Assembly (NCBI RefSeq): GCF_016801865.2
Contig: NC_068939.1
Span: 130,750,355-130,814,354, forward strand
Length of the DNA stretch: 64,000 nucleotides
Reading direction: 5' to 3'
Origin: Culex pipiens pallens
Taxonomy: Eukaryota > Arthropoda > Insecta > Diptera > Culicidae
The notes under the pieces were generated by a model. The model did no database searches. It saw nothing but the letters and a program-made list of their open reading frames with translations, and was not told the origin of the DNA. A program made the translations under genes and the position numbers. Positions 46,665-56,910 of the stretch are shown piece after piece (position 1 is the first letter of the stretch; each line of letters opens with the position of its first letter).

Positions 46665-48152
46665 TCATGGGAACCGATTTCGCGACGATGACCTAGAAAA
46701 CGAGGTCTGTGAGAAAAAGTACCCGGAGCTTGAAGAACCACCATCGGGCATCATCGGTACATCCAGGTTCACGGTTGGACTTGGACGAATCATCATCGCT
46801 GCTCCCAACAGACCCTCCTTGTCACCGAAGCCGTTCCACTGCATCGCGTCATCGAGCTTTCCTGGACTGTACAATCCGTTGAGATTGCTGAAATTTAAAC
46901 TCGATTAGAAGTTGCGTCAGTTGGATTTGGAAAAAAATCGAAGCTTACGCGTTGAAGCACTGGTTGAACCACCAACCACTGGAGTAACCTTGAGCGCAGT
47001 TTGCATCTGGAGCTTGGTCGTTGTCGGCATCCGGGGTAGAAAACGCCATCCCATTGCTGGATGCCATGCTGTCGAGTACGGATCCTCGGTAAAAACCGGA
47101 CAGTTGGAGTTTGTACTTTTCAGCGCTACTACCGACGACGATCCGCTGATAGTGCGCGTAAGAATCGCTGCCATCCTTCCGTCTCATGACTATCAACAGT
47201 TCGTAGCTATCGGATGACGTAAGACGGTGCATTTTCTCCAATCCTAGCCAGAATTCCAAGTCGAGTCTGCCGAATCCGTTACTATAGTCGGACCAGTTAC
47301 GGTCAAAGTTGACGGAACCATCGAAACGGTAATGGATCAAAATCCAACCTCCCCAATTGTTTTGCTCGCAAAGTACCTTGAATGATGGAAGTCCTGACTT
47401 TGGTGGCCTAATATTCACGATTCCACGGGATTGTGTTTCTTGGCAGGAGCCGTACACTCTGTTATCAGCTGGTGTAGTTCTGTTTGATGTTGATGATCTA
47501 AACGAAGCTCGCTCAATTGGAGCTGAAGGGCTGTAAACAAAAACAAATAACAATCTCTGTACTTTCCGAAACTTTCAGAAACCTTACGCAATGCTTTGTA
47601 GCTTAGTGATGCTTTGTTGCATTCGCTTATCCAGGTCTTCCAGCTCTTGCTTGAAACTCTGTTTATGCTGACTGAGTGTTTGTTCCGTACGATTTTCAAA
47701 TTGCTCTATCCGCAGCTGCATCTGTTCCGCTGATGCTGAATCATTACGAAGTGATGTCCTATCAAAAAAAAAAAAAAAAAAAAAAAAAAAAACAAAGGTT
47801 CTACTCTCATAAAATCCCCCCATTAAACCAAACCTCCTCAAACTCACTGAATCTTCTGGTTCAGTTCGACCAAACTCCGCTTCAACAGCACCTGCACTTT
47901 ACTCTCCACGGACTGCTGCTTCCGATCGATCTCACCCCTCAAGCCCTCCAACAGCTGGCGCTGCTCCCGAACTTGCGCCCGTGTGTCCATGATGTCCTGC
48001 TGCATGGCTTCGATGGCCGTGAGGAGCAGCTCGTAGCCAAGGCCGGAGTTTAAATCGGCCGACGGAAGCTGCCTCAAGTCACTCACTTCAATCGTGGCGC
48101 AAGCAAGCGTCAATCCCGCCATAATCAAAACGAGCTCTGCTGGGCGGAACAT
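46665..48152 (-). CDS. Fibrinogen-related protein (FREP/ficolin-like), secreted, four exons
   Basis: Exons on the minus strand are 48152-47848, 47758-47588, 47530-46949 and 46887-46665; they join to 1281 nt, 426 residues plus TGA. Introns of 89, 57 and 61 bp are GT-AG (donors GTGAGT, GTAAGG, GTAAGC) and all in phase 2. The start is the ATG at 48152 with A at -3; the open frame reaches further only through a GTG. Residues 1-20 form a signal peptide (hydrophobic core LVLIMAGLTLACA). Residues about 40-158 are rich in Q, E, L and K, typical of a coiled coil that oligomerises the family. The fibrinogen-like domain covers about 183-393: four cysteines (188, 213, 337, 350), GGWILIHYRFDGSVNF, EFWLGLEKMH, calcium-site PDADND (D326, D328), GWWFNQC and NLNG. 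A serine-rich tail follows. Family members bind microbial surface sugars in insect immunity; that role is inferred. Which FREP subfamily is not known. A weak poly(A) signal on this strand lies at 46386-46381. Confidence 0.93.
47764..47792. repeat. A29 homopolymer in FREP intron 1
   Basis: Twenty-nine A on the plus strand, thus T29 on the coding strand, ending 5 bases before the exon 2 boundary. Confidence 0.9.
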
Positions 48153-48205
48153 GCTGGACACACTGGCTGTGATGTGGATGCGAGTGCATCGGCTGGAGGT
48201 AATCG

Positions 48206-48236
48206 ACTGAGCGATCTGAGTGGGGTAGACTTTAAA
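48206..48236 (-). promoter_or_regulatory. Candidate core promoter of the FREP gene (TATA-like plus TCAGT initiator)
   Basis: On the minus strand TTTAAA lies at 48236-48231 and an arthropod-type initiator TCAGT at 48210-48206. If the A of TCAGT (48208) is +1, the TATA-like box starts at -28, near the usual spacing, and the 5' UTR would be about 56 nt. Motif match only. Confidence 0.4.
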
Positions 48237-48239
48237 GGA

Positions 48240-48872
48240 GATGTGATCGTTTTAAATTCAGGAATTTCCTATCATTTTGCACAGTAGTATAAACAGTTTT
48301 TATTCAGGATTTATTTATATATTTTTTATTTGATTCAATCTTTGTGTGGTCCTTCTCTGGGTGATGAAAAGTGGTTCATAAAACGGCCTCAATTTTTAAA
48401 CTGTCAAAGTGGAACCATTTTACTGTTCGCCAATTGTAGGAAGTATTGTTATCGATCATAATTTTTTTTTTTTTTTTTTTGCAAGATTAAAAATGTGTGG
48501 CTTCCGAGGAACTGAAAATACACACAATTTTCCAGCAAAAAATGTCAAAAACTAAACAAAATAAAACACTTACTGCTGATTATAAAACAGCTTATTTATC
48601 AGTAAGTTCTCGCATTCTCTCTATTCATCACCCAGGTCCTTCCCTATAACCAAAGAAGCCATTTTGGGTCATTGGTTTACCCATACAAGGCTCCATACAA
48701 TTTTGGCAGCTGTCCAGCATCAGTAATAAATCGAAAATCTGTAACTTTTGACGATTTTTTTTTAATTGTATTTTCTGATCAATTTGGTGTCTCCGGCAAA
48801 GCTGTAGTGTACGGACAATATCCGTATGTTTTTAATTTTGATTTTTTTTTTTAATATTTTTGAGGGGACAAA
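48240..48872. repeat. AT-rich DNA with family Q half-element
   Basis: 48640-48872 reads GTCCTTCCCTATAACCAAAG, TTTGGCAGCTGTCC and TTTGGTGTCTCCGGCAAAGC, the family Q order. 48240-48640 shows nothing except a T run. Confidence 0.5.
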
Positions 48873-49728
48873 CCCGAGCAGGGGTAAATAACACGGGAAT
48901 ACCAAATTTTGGTATTACTTGGGCAAATAACAGGGACCAAAATGAGCCCTTGGTTGCCCAGTAATAGCTGGTAAAATACCATGAAATCATACCAAGGTCT
49001 TGTATGTGGAAAATAAAGAAAAATAAGTGTTATTAAAATGAAACTGGATTGAAATTCACCAAAATTCAATAATCTGTCGATTGACTCGTTAGTCAAAGTA
49101 TTTGGTTATCCCGACTTAGAGAAATTTCAACGATTAAAAAAAAAATCTTGGTGGGTACATTAAAAAAAAATTGTACATCAGCTTTTACATTTTTGAGTTT
49201 CAAGTTATTTTAGCGCACAATTATTTATCTCGTCAAAATTTATAAAAAAAATTCCCTTAGTTTTAGAGGAATTTGATGAAACACTTCAATACCAAAATAA
49301 TACCAAAATAAGGCATTCTGACTTAGAAAATTTTCCACAATTTCAATTTATTTCTTTAGGGGGTATATCAAAAATGTTTAAAATCAAGTTTGAATTTTCC
49401 GGTTTTCAATGAAATCATTCGCATTGGGACATCATTTTAGCGCAAAATTAATTATTTTGTCAAAATTGGTCAAAATTTTCCCTTAGTTTCAGGGGAATTT
49501 GATAAAATACTGTAATACCAAAAGAATACCAAAATGTGGTGTTCGACCATTGACAAATTCTGCAATTTTGCAATATCAAAACCATACCTTAAATTAGTTT
49601 GATACCACATTTTGCTCTTGCATAATCTTCAAGACAAATTTTAAAGGGTCCAGGAATACCAAAATTTGGAATTGAAACCAAAGAAACGTATTATTACGTA
49701 TTTCCCTTGTTATTTACCCATGCTCGGG
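48873..49728. mobile_element. CCCGAGC-ended element with GGTATT interior, 856 bp
   Basis: Inverted ends CCCGAGCAGGGGTAAATAAC and GTTATTTACCCATGCTCGGG; AA on both sides (48871-48872, 49729-49730). It sits inside family Q: the sequence continues as in 34590-34620 across the break. The interior is crowded with ATACCAAA/TTTGGTAT words, unlike the TTGTTATT words of its relatives. No transposase. Confidence 0.88.
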
Positions 49729-49947
49729 AAAACCGCTTATTTTGAGCCTTAGAGAAATACGGACAATGAAATTTAACGCGTAGTCACGATTTTTTCAGAA
49801 TAAAAAATATGTTTTTAAATAGAAATTTTAGTCAAAAACAATTACAATGAAATCACTTTAAAGTTTTAGTGATAAAGTGCACCGTTTTCAAAATGTAGCC
49901 ACTTAAAGATTTATTTTAAATTATAAATTTCTAATTTTCGATTTTTG
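49729..49947. repeat. Family Q, continuation after the insertion
   Basis: ACCGCTTATTTTGAGCC, GTGATAAAGTGCACCGTTTT continue the host element. Confidence 0.6.
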
Positions 49948-50582
49948 CCTTCTTCACCTTACTGAGGAAAGGCTATAAAATCACTCGAAAAATGAACTTC
50001 TTAATTTAGCCTCCTAGACCCACCTTCACGTCTGAGCAAATGTCTGTGCGTGTGTATGTCTGTAAGTCCGTGCACCGAAAAAAATGCACTCGATTATCTC
50101 CGGACTGACTGAATCCATTTGGACCGTTCTGATCTCATTCAATCCGTCTTAGGGTCCCGCAAGACCTTAGTTAATATTTTTAAGTTTTGTAAAGAACTTC
50201 AAAAGTTATGCTAAAAAATCAGTTTTAGCAAAAGTCCGGAAGATAGTAGAAAGGGTGGTTTTTGTAAGAAAACCCGTCATGTTATACATTTTCAGAAAAG
50301 TTTTTAAAAGACCTTTCTTACGAGTCCAAAACATTGAAGATCTGACAACGCTATCAAAAGTTATAAGCACTCAAGTGTTATTTAAACACTTTTTGATGCC
50401 GGATTTCAGATATTTTGATGAAAACGTTGTCCGGATCTATCATGCGACCCATCGTTAAATAGGCAATCAAAAGACCTCTCCAACACCCCAAAAGATTGAA
50501 GATCTAACAACCCTAACAAATGAAAAAAAATATAACTATATCAATGTGAGGAAGGCTTCAACCACCTTAGGGTGGAATAAGT
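49948..50582. mobile_element. CTTCACCTTACTGAGGAAAGG repeat element, 0.63 kb
   Basis: The left block (CACCTTACTGAGGAAAGGC, AAATCACTCGAAAAATGAAC, a GTGTGTATGTCTGT stretch) is a type I recognise as widespread in culicine genomes. The right edge GTGAGGAAGGCTTCAACCAC with CCTTAGGGTGG inverts the left. Two CATTGAAGATCTGACAA-type units lie inside. No protein. Confidence 0.65.
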
Positions 50583-51090
50583 AACTTTAAAAAAAAAATA
50601 ATGTCCATATTTGTCCATTCCTGAAAATATTTCTTTCGAAAAGTTCAGATAATTTGCCTAAGAGACATTGAAGATTTGACCTCTGGTTGCTGAAATACAG
50701 CGAATAAAAGAAATAATAAAAAAGAAGTTTTTTAGTTCTCTTCCAAACATTCCCACTTTTTATAATGCCAATATCTCTGCAACAAATCCAATTTTCAATG
50801 TTGAAAATTTTAACATTAGTGAAGTTTTATGATATTTTCGATATTAATATTTTGGAATTAAGACTAATATTTCAAAAGGACGAAACATTCAATATTACGT
50901 CTAATTAAACAGTTCTTTTCAGAACCACCAATACAATCAAGAAAGAGTTATTGTATAATCAATCTATCAAGCAAAATAAAATTCCCATATTCTGGGCACC
51001 CTACTATACACGGATAGGAATCCTGCAATAAGCTTATCCGTTAACTCTATGTTGTCGAATTTGTAAACAATTAAATGTCTCCATCAACAG
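50583..51090. repeat. Family Q fragment and AT-rich DNA
   Basis: 50600-50910 carries CTGAAATACAGCG, TTCAATGTTGAAAATTTTAAC and GACTAATATTTCAAAAGGAC. Nothing seen further right. Confidence 0.5.
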
Positions 51091-51743
51091 CATTGCACAG
51101 TGGTCAAGATCGCAAAATTTAGTGGAAAATAGTTTTCCAAAAAAAAAGTAAAATAGGGCAACTTTTGGTTTAGTTGATAATTAGCGTGGTTCACAATTAG
51201 GCCGATTTTACAAATCTAACTTTTCAGGAATATTTTTGGGATTTTTTTCATCTTCTAGAAAGTTTTTGGGCTTGCTAATACAAGCAACTTCGTCCAAGAC
51301 ACCAAATTTTTATCTCGCAATCTACACCTTCTACGACCAAATTTAGAAAAAGCATCTGAGCAAACCAAGGGTCCTGATTGCTCTAAAAAGACTCAGTCAC
51401 GCGCGAGCACAAATCTAGAGCGACGAAAAACTGCTCTGATGTATTTCTACCGTTTGTCACTTCTAAACCAATCGCAACCGAACACTCTCTCTTTGCTCTC
51501 CCTCTCATTCCAATCGGATAGTACAGCGAATGGGTCAGAGAGACGAAATTTCTTTAAGTCGCTCAAATTTGACTTGGAATGGTTGCGATCGGCTTTGCCT
51601 TGATCATTCAAGAAATTGCTTAAAAACAATGATTTAAATAATATTTTGCAGTTTTGTTGTTTACACAACTCAAAAAACATATTTGGCAGCAATTTCCACA
51701 ATACCACAAACTGTGGTAGTGCAGGTCAAATGAGCAGAGCACC

Positions 51744-52640
51744 CCCGAGCAGACGGAAATAACGTGGGAATAACATTTTTTGTTATTTGAAAATACCAGG
51801 CCAATAACATTTTATGTTATTTATAACAAGTTTTGTTATTCGCCGTTATGATGTTTTTGTTATTGGATTGTTATTGTTATAACAGACTAATAACATTTTT
51901 AGTGATTCTTCGAACAAATCTTTGTTATTATTTTTTGTTATTTTAACAACTAATCCGATCATCCCAATAACAGTTGGAGTTATGTCTCCATAACAAAAAA
52001 TGTTATTCCCAAGTTGTTTTGGCTATCAACCAATATCAGACCAATAACAAATTTTGTTATGATAACATAAACTGCTATTGAACTCTTACCCGAGCAGACG
52101 GAAATAACGTAGGAATAACATTTTTTGATATTTGAAAATACTAGGCCAATAACATCTTATGTTATTTATAACAAGTTTTGTTATTCGCCGTTATGATTTT
52201 TTTTGTTATCGAAATGTTATTGTAATAACAGACAAATAACATTTTGAGTTATTCTTCGAACAAATCTTTGTTATTATTTTTTGTTATTTTAACAACTAAT
52301 CCGATCATCCCAATAACAAATGGAGATATTCTTCCATAACAAAAAATGTTATTCCAAAGTTGTTTTGGCTTTCAACCAATATCGGACCAATAACAAATTT
52401 TGTTATGATAACATAAACTGTTATTAAACCCTTATGCAAAAATGGATTTTGCAAGAATATTCCATAACACTTTTAGTTATTTTAACAGTATTTGTTATTG
52501 AAATGGCATGAATTCTGTTATTACCGTCTGCCCGGGTATGCAAAAAATGATTTTGCAAGAATGTTCCATAACATGTTATGTTATTTTAACAGTATTTGTT
52601 ATTGAAATGGCATGAATTTTGTTATTACCGTCTGCCCGGG
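51744..52640. mobile_element. CCCGAGC/TTGTTATT element A, third level, split by copy B
   Basis: Starts CCCGAGCAGACGG, ends CCGTCTGCCCGGG; CC on each side (51742-51743, 52641-52642). Interrupted at 52088 within a TTATGC word that is intact in copy B, so the insertion of B is unambiguous. Net 447 bp. Confidence 0.93.
52089..52536. mobile_element. CCCGAGC/TTGTTATT element B, fourth level, 448 bp
   Basis: Ends CCCGAGCAGACGG and CCGTCTGCCCGGG; TA on each side (52087-52088, 52537-52538). Interior full of AATAACA/TGTTATT words in both orientations. Non-coding. Confidence 0.95.
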
Positions 52641-53265
52641 CCGCGCTAGTATTTTTTTGACTCTCTCCTCTGGTTGTCAAAGAGTCGTTCGGTGATGAGT
52701 GAGTGATTTCTGATCTTTGAACTGTAAATCAGGACCCTTGGAGCAAGTCTTCAAAAATCTGTTTTTTTGAACGTAGAAATTCAGTTTTAGAGAAAAGTGA
52801 TTTTCGAGGCACTTTTAGAGCTTTAAATTTTGTTTTTTTTTTACAATTCAATTTGGGTTCAAAGATATAAATTTTGCGTCGCTTTCCATATTTTCACAAA
52901 ATTCCTTCTACAAGTTGTTTAGAATAGTACCCTACATGTGTTGATACTTTTTGGTTGCGATCATCCCATTCCTTGTAAAATTATGGAAATCGTCAACCCA
53001 ACTAGGACGTCAATGATTGTACCACAGAATCATATAAATTTTGAAACACATTTGATTTAGACAAAAAATTCTTTCAGTGGCTTCAAGAAGGCAACAACCG
53101 GCACATGCTGATTCATTTTGGTGCAGAAATTCGTCAAATTGAATTCAATGCAGAGAATTTTAGAGTGATGATCAATTTTCTTCGAAAATGATCAACGGCT
53201 TTACCTTAAGGGTCAAAAGTTACAGCCATTTTAAGGTTGAAAAAGATGCAAATTTAAAACTTGAA

Positions 53266-53483
53266 TACAGAGAAACCTCTTTTTACGCGGTGGCATTACG
53301 CTTTTTGTTTCGTAGATTTCTCTTAAACCAAACAATATTTTAGCAAGCTTCAAAAAGCGTTTTGTAGATCTGAACAAAACCTACAAATTGCTTTTAAAAC
53401 ATTGCAAAAAATGTTGCGTCGTTTCAGAGAAATCGACAGTTTAGAAAAACGTAACGCAACGCGTAAAAAGAGGTTTCACTGTA
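53266..53483. mobile_element. TA-flanked pogo/Tigger-like MITE, 218 bp including TA
   Basis: CAGAGAAACCTCTTTTTACG at the left and CGTAAAAAGAGGTTTCACTG at the right, each next to TA. Starting with CAG and TA-flanked, as pogo-like elements. Nested in family W. Confidence 0.82.
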
Positions 53484-54076
53484 CCACGAAAAAACGCTAG
53501 CCAAATTTTAAGTGCTAGGTTGCATTCGAAAGATGAGAGGGGTATTTTTCTTCAAACTCAAGATATCTTCATTTGAAAATGTCTTATTTCCAAGGGAAAA
53601 GTGTATGGGGCCACCCTAACGAAATTTGAAAATTGTCCAACCATATGTTTTTCCATGTTATTTTGCCCGCTGAATTTGAATCTGCCCTCAGAATTGAGTC
53701 AAAATTTCGAAAAATCGATTTTTGGTCATATTTTGGGTTTATATGTTGATTTTACATCGAAACAACCTACAACCTGAATTGCTACGTTCGAAAAACTGAT
53801 TTTTGAAGGTTTGTTAAAATACTTTCTCCAAATTTGGTGGTAGAATGTGTAGATCAAGAGTAAAAATTTTGGTGTCTTCGACAAAATTGTTTGGATTGGC
53901 AAGTCCAACCACTTTCTAGAAGACAAAAAAATCACCCTAATCGTAAACCACCCTAATTTTCTACAAAACCAAAAGTTGCAACATCTTTTCACAAGACACC
54001 AAAGCTCCAAAACAATCATCATTTTTCGGAAAATCCAATTTCCACTTAATTTTGCGATCTGGACCACTGCGCAATG

Positions 54077-55308
54077 AAAAGTGCTAAAGTGGATTTCTGT
54101 AACATTTTTCTAAATAGTTTTGACTATAACTTTTCTAAAGACACCAAGTCGATCGGAAAAAAACAAAAACCTTCAGTTGCATACAACTGCCTCCCAATCG
54201 CCCTTTTCTCAACAAAACCTCAAAAACAAGCTCCCGGTTTTCCTAACAGTCAAAACAGCAGCCCATAAATTTCCCCTTAATTGGTGCATAAATATTCACG
54301 TTGATGTCTCACTCGACTCTGCCGCGAAGTCTGTCCGCGGCAGAATGTCCCAAAGTCCCCGTAACCTCAACAACCGCACACATTAGGCAAAAGTCCAGGA
54401 GAGAGAGAGAGGGTAAGGGGGAAGGCAATAAATTCCGGCACATGTTTGCTTATCACTAATGTGACATGTTTCGGAAAAGATGTTCGTAAATCTTGCGAAC
54501 TCGCGAGCGTGTCACCACCAACCTCCAAACACCAAAACGGTGGACGCGGTAAAAGTGACACTTAAAATTGATTAATGTCACCTTTTATGGGTTTGTTGTT
54601 TTGCGCGGTTGCACTAGCCGTTTTTGGGTAAGTTATGGTGGTTAAACATAAATATTGAAATATGAGAAAGGCAAAAATGCATTATTGGATGCTCTGTTCA
54701 CTCGTTAATAAAGACAACTAACTGACTAAGAATACACTTCTCAAGTCACAAAAAATGTTACAAAGATTCCATAGAGCCTCCCACCATCCCACAATAACTT
54801 CCTAACTACGGTTGACAGGTGTCACCTAGCTCATATCCGAAAAGGAAAACTGCCAACGTGAGCTAATTCTCCTTCACCCTCACCCTCCCCCGCAGTCTAG
54901 GTCCACCAACCGTGGGGCAACCATGCGTCTCTGTCAGCAGGTCACGTCCAGGTCCATTTTCACACCCCATGAATTCCGAACTAATTTACCGGCGTGATAT
55001 ATTGTCTGCAATTGTGTGTCCTCTGCCGCCTCTCCCGCCGACCAACGAAACAACTCAATTAACCGTGTAACGGGCTATAGTCCAGGATTCACGGACTAAG
55101 CCAGGGACCGGGAGGAAATTAGCTCGGTAATGGAATTGAAAAACAGATGTAATGTGATTAAAATAAATAATGAGGCTCACCTTAGCATTTAACCGGAGAA
55201 CACTGTCGGCAAACAGCGACAATAACAACAGCAAGTTGGACAAAAGATTACCGCATAATGGGGTAAGTTTTATTGCATTCAACAAAAAACATTCAACCAA
55301 AAACACAT
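54077..55308. other. Low-copy DNA, no gene supported
   Basis: GC-richer at 54180-54560 and 54830-55080, including CACCCTCACCCTCCCC. No credible protein frame. Confidence 0.4.
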
Positions 55309-55619
55309 GAAACAAGAAACAAGAAACAAGAAACAAGAAACAAGAAACAAGAAACAAGAAACAAGAAACAAGAAACAAGAAACAAGAAACAAGAAACAAG
55401 AAACAAGAAACAAGAAACAAGAAACAAGAAACAAGAAACAAGAAACAAGAAACAAGAAACAAGAAACAAGAAACAAGAAACAAGAAACAAGAAACAAGAA
55501 ACAAGAAACAAGAAACAAGAAACAAGAAACAAGAAACAAGAAACAAGAAACAAGAAACAAGAAACAAGAAACAAGAAACAAGAAACAAGAAACAAGAAAC
55601 AAGAAACAAGAAACAAGAA
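55309..55619. repeat. Heptanucleotide satellite (GAAACAA)n, about 44 units
   Basis: Essentially perfect 7-bp tandem repeat, open in several frames, so pseudo-frames (KQETRN and LFLVSC repeats) appear on both strands. Confidence 0.97.
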
Positions 55620-56910
55620 CAAAATCAAATTCACCTCTCACCACGGCCTCTTCGTTTCTCTTCCCAAAATTCCCCCCCCCCCCCCACTAACTATTCCCGT
55701 GGAACGCGCTCCACCCTGCGAGGAGGTGAACCCTCGGAGTCCATAAATCTCCAGATTTCCAGCATAATCACGTTTTGCGAGGAATTTATCATTCCGCACA
55801 CCGCACCTTCTCATCCGGGAAGGCCCACACAACCCCGCACCTCTCCGCATCTCCACGGCTGGTCCCCATCTAATTCGTCTTGCGTCGTTCCAATTAAGGA
55901 TGGGGCTGCCGTCGCTTGGCGGGAATTAGAGAACCTGTCCCAGGTGACTGTTTTGTACGGGGTTGGCTGATATGATAAAAATTGGTTACACCTGGTTGTG
56001 GTGTTGTGGGCGAGATCAAACACATAAAAAATATTATGTTGCACTATTTTATGAATTATAACAAAATTACAATTTTTAACAAAGCAAGTATTTGTAAAAT
56101 TGGAAAGAAAAATATTATCGTACAAAAAAACATTAATTCTACCTAAAATTGCGATCAAAACTTATTTCTATTAGCGACGACGCTCACGTACAGGATCTTC
56201 CTAAATACCCACACGTGGGCAGGGAACGCCATATTAGCAATGTTCGGTTTATTCTTGCTTCCCTCACGGTGCCGGGTTGGAATGGAATCATCCTTATTCA
56301 ATCATCGCCGAAAGTTGTAATCCTTTGTGGAGCGTGATGTTTTTTCACTTTGGAATATCATTATTTTCAGATGATGTGGGTGGCGTCTGCAGTGTAAATA
56401 TTTTAAAAGGCTGAAACCACTCATTTTGTTCTTTTCCAAATGTAAGGCTTGAATTATTTTCAATTGCAATTTTCAGAAAAAATTTCTTTATTCTAGGAAT
56501 TTTGCCACCTTTCCTTATTTAATAATTCAAAAAACTCAATTGCTAAATAACGTCATGATTCGAATTCCCGGACGCTTCGAAACCCGGACACCTCATCTTG
56601 TTTTATCAACTATTTGGATATAAGTTCGACAAAACTGTGTTATTTGATGTATTCGAACCTCAACTTTCATTTAAAGTTTATTTGAACGCTGTAGTTAATG
56701 CCAAAACAATTATATAAAATCAAAATTATAAGTTTACCAAAAAATTTGAAACATTTCACTGAAATATTTCATAGGCGTTCCAAGCACCGGGAAGGCAAAG
56801 CAGAAAGGTTTGGATTTGATTTTCTTAAATTCTAGCAAATTTGTATATAAAATATCAATTGTTTTGATGTAAACAGCTTATTTGAGACCAAAAGAATGCT
56901 ACTCGCTAAC
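55620..56910. other. Low-copy DNA, no gene supported
   Basis: A C14 run at 55672-55685, GC-richer DNA to 55960, then AT-rich DNA. No feature recognised. Confidence 0.4.

Larger units (their letters stand above)
51366..52740. mobile_element. CAAGGGTCCTGAT-ended element, second level
   Basis: Ends CAAGGGTCCTGATT and AATCAGGACCCTTG. Flanking octamers GAGCAAAC and GAGCAAGT agree in 6 of 8, suggesting a hAT-type 8-bp duplication. The element right end recurs at 9830-9881. About 480 bp of its own sequence; purine-rich ACACTCTCTCTTTGC stretch inside. Confidence 0.65.
51091..54076. mobile_element. CATTGC-CAGTGGTC element (family W), outer shell of a four-level nest
   Basis: Inverted ends about 40 bp: CATTGCACAGTGGTC with ATCGCAAAATT and AGTGGAAA on the left; TTTCCACTTAATTTTGCGAT and GACCACTGCGCAATG on the right. 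TAAACCACCCTAATTTTCTA and GGTTTAGTTGATAATTAGCG lie near the two ends in inverse order. Net own sequence about 1.4 kb. No transposase. Confidence 0.75.

Noticed and set aside
48153..48161. Longer start for the FREP protein beginning MSSMFRP
   Set aside because: That codon is GTG; the first ATG is at 48152, has A at -3 and starts a normal signal peptide.
55055..55746. Open frames of 113-184 codons with KQETRN or LFLVSC repeats
   Set aside because: Translation of the heptamer satellite.
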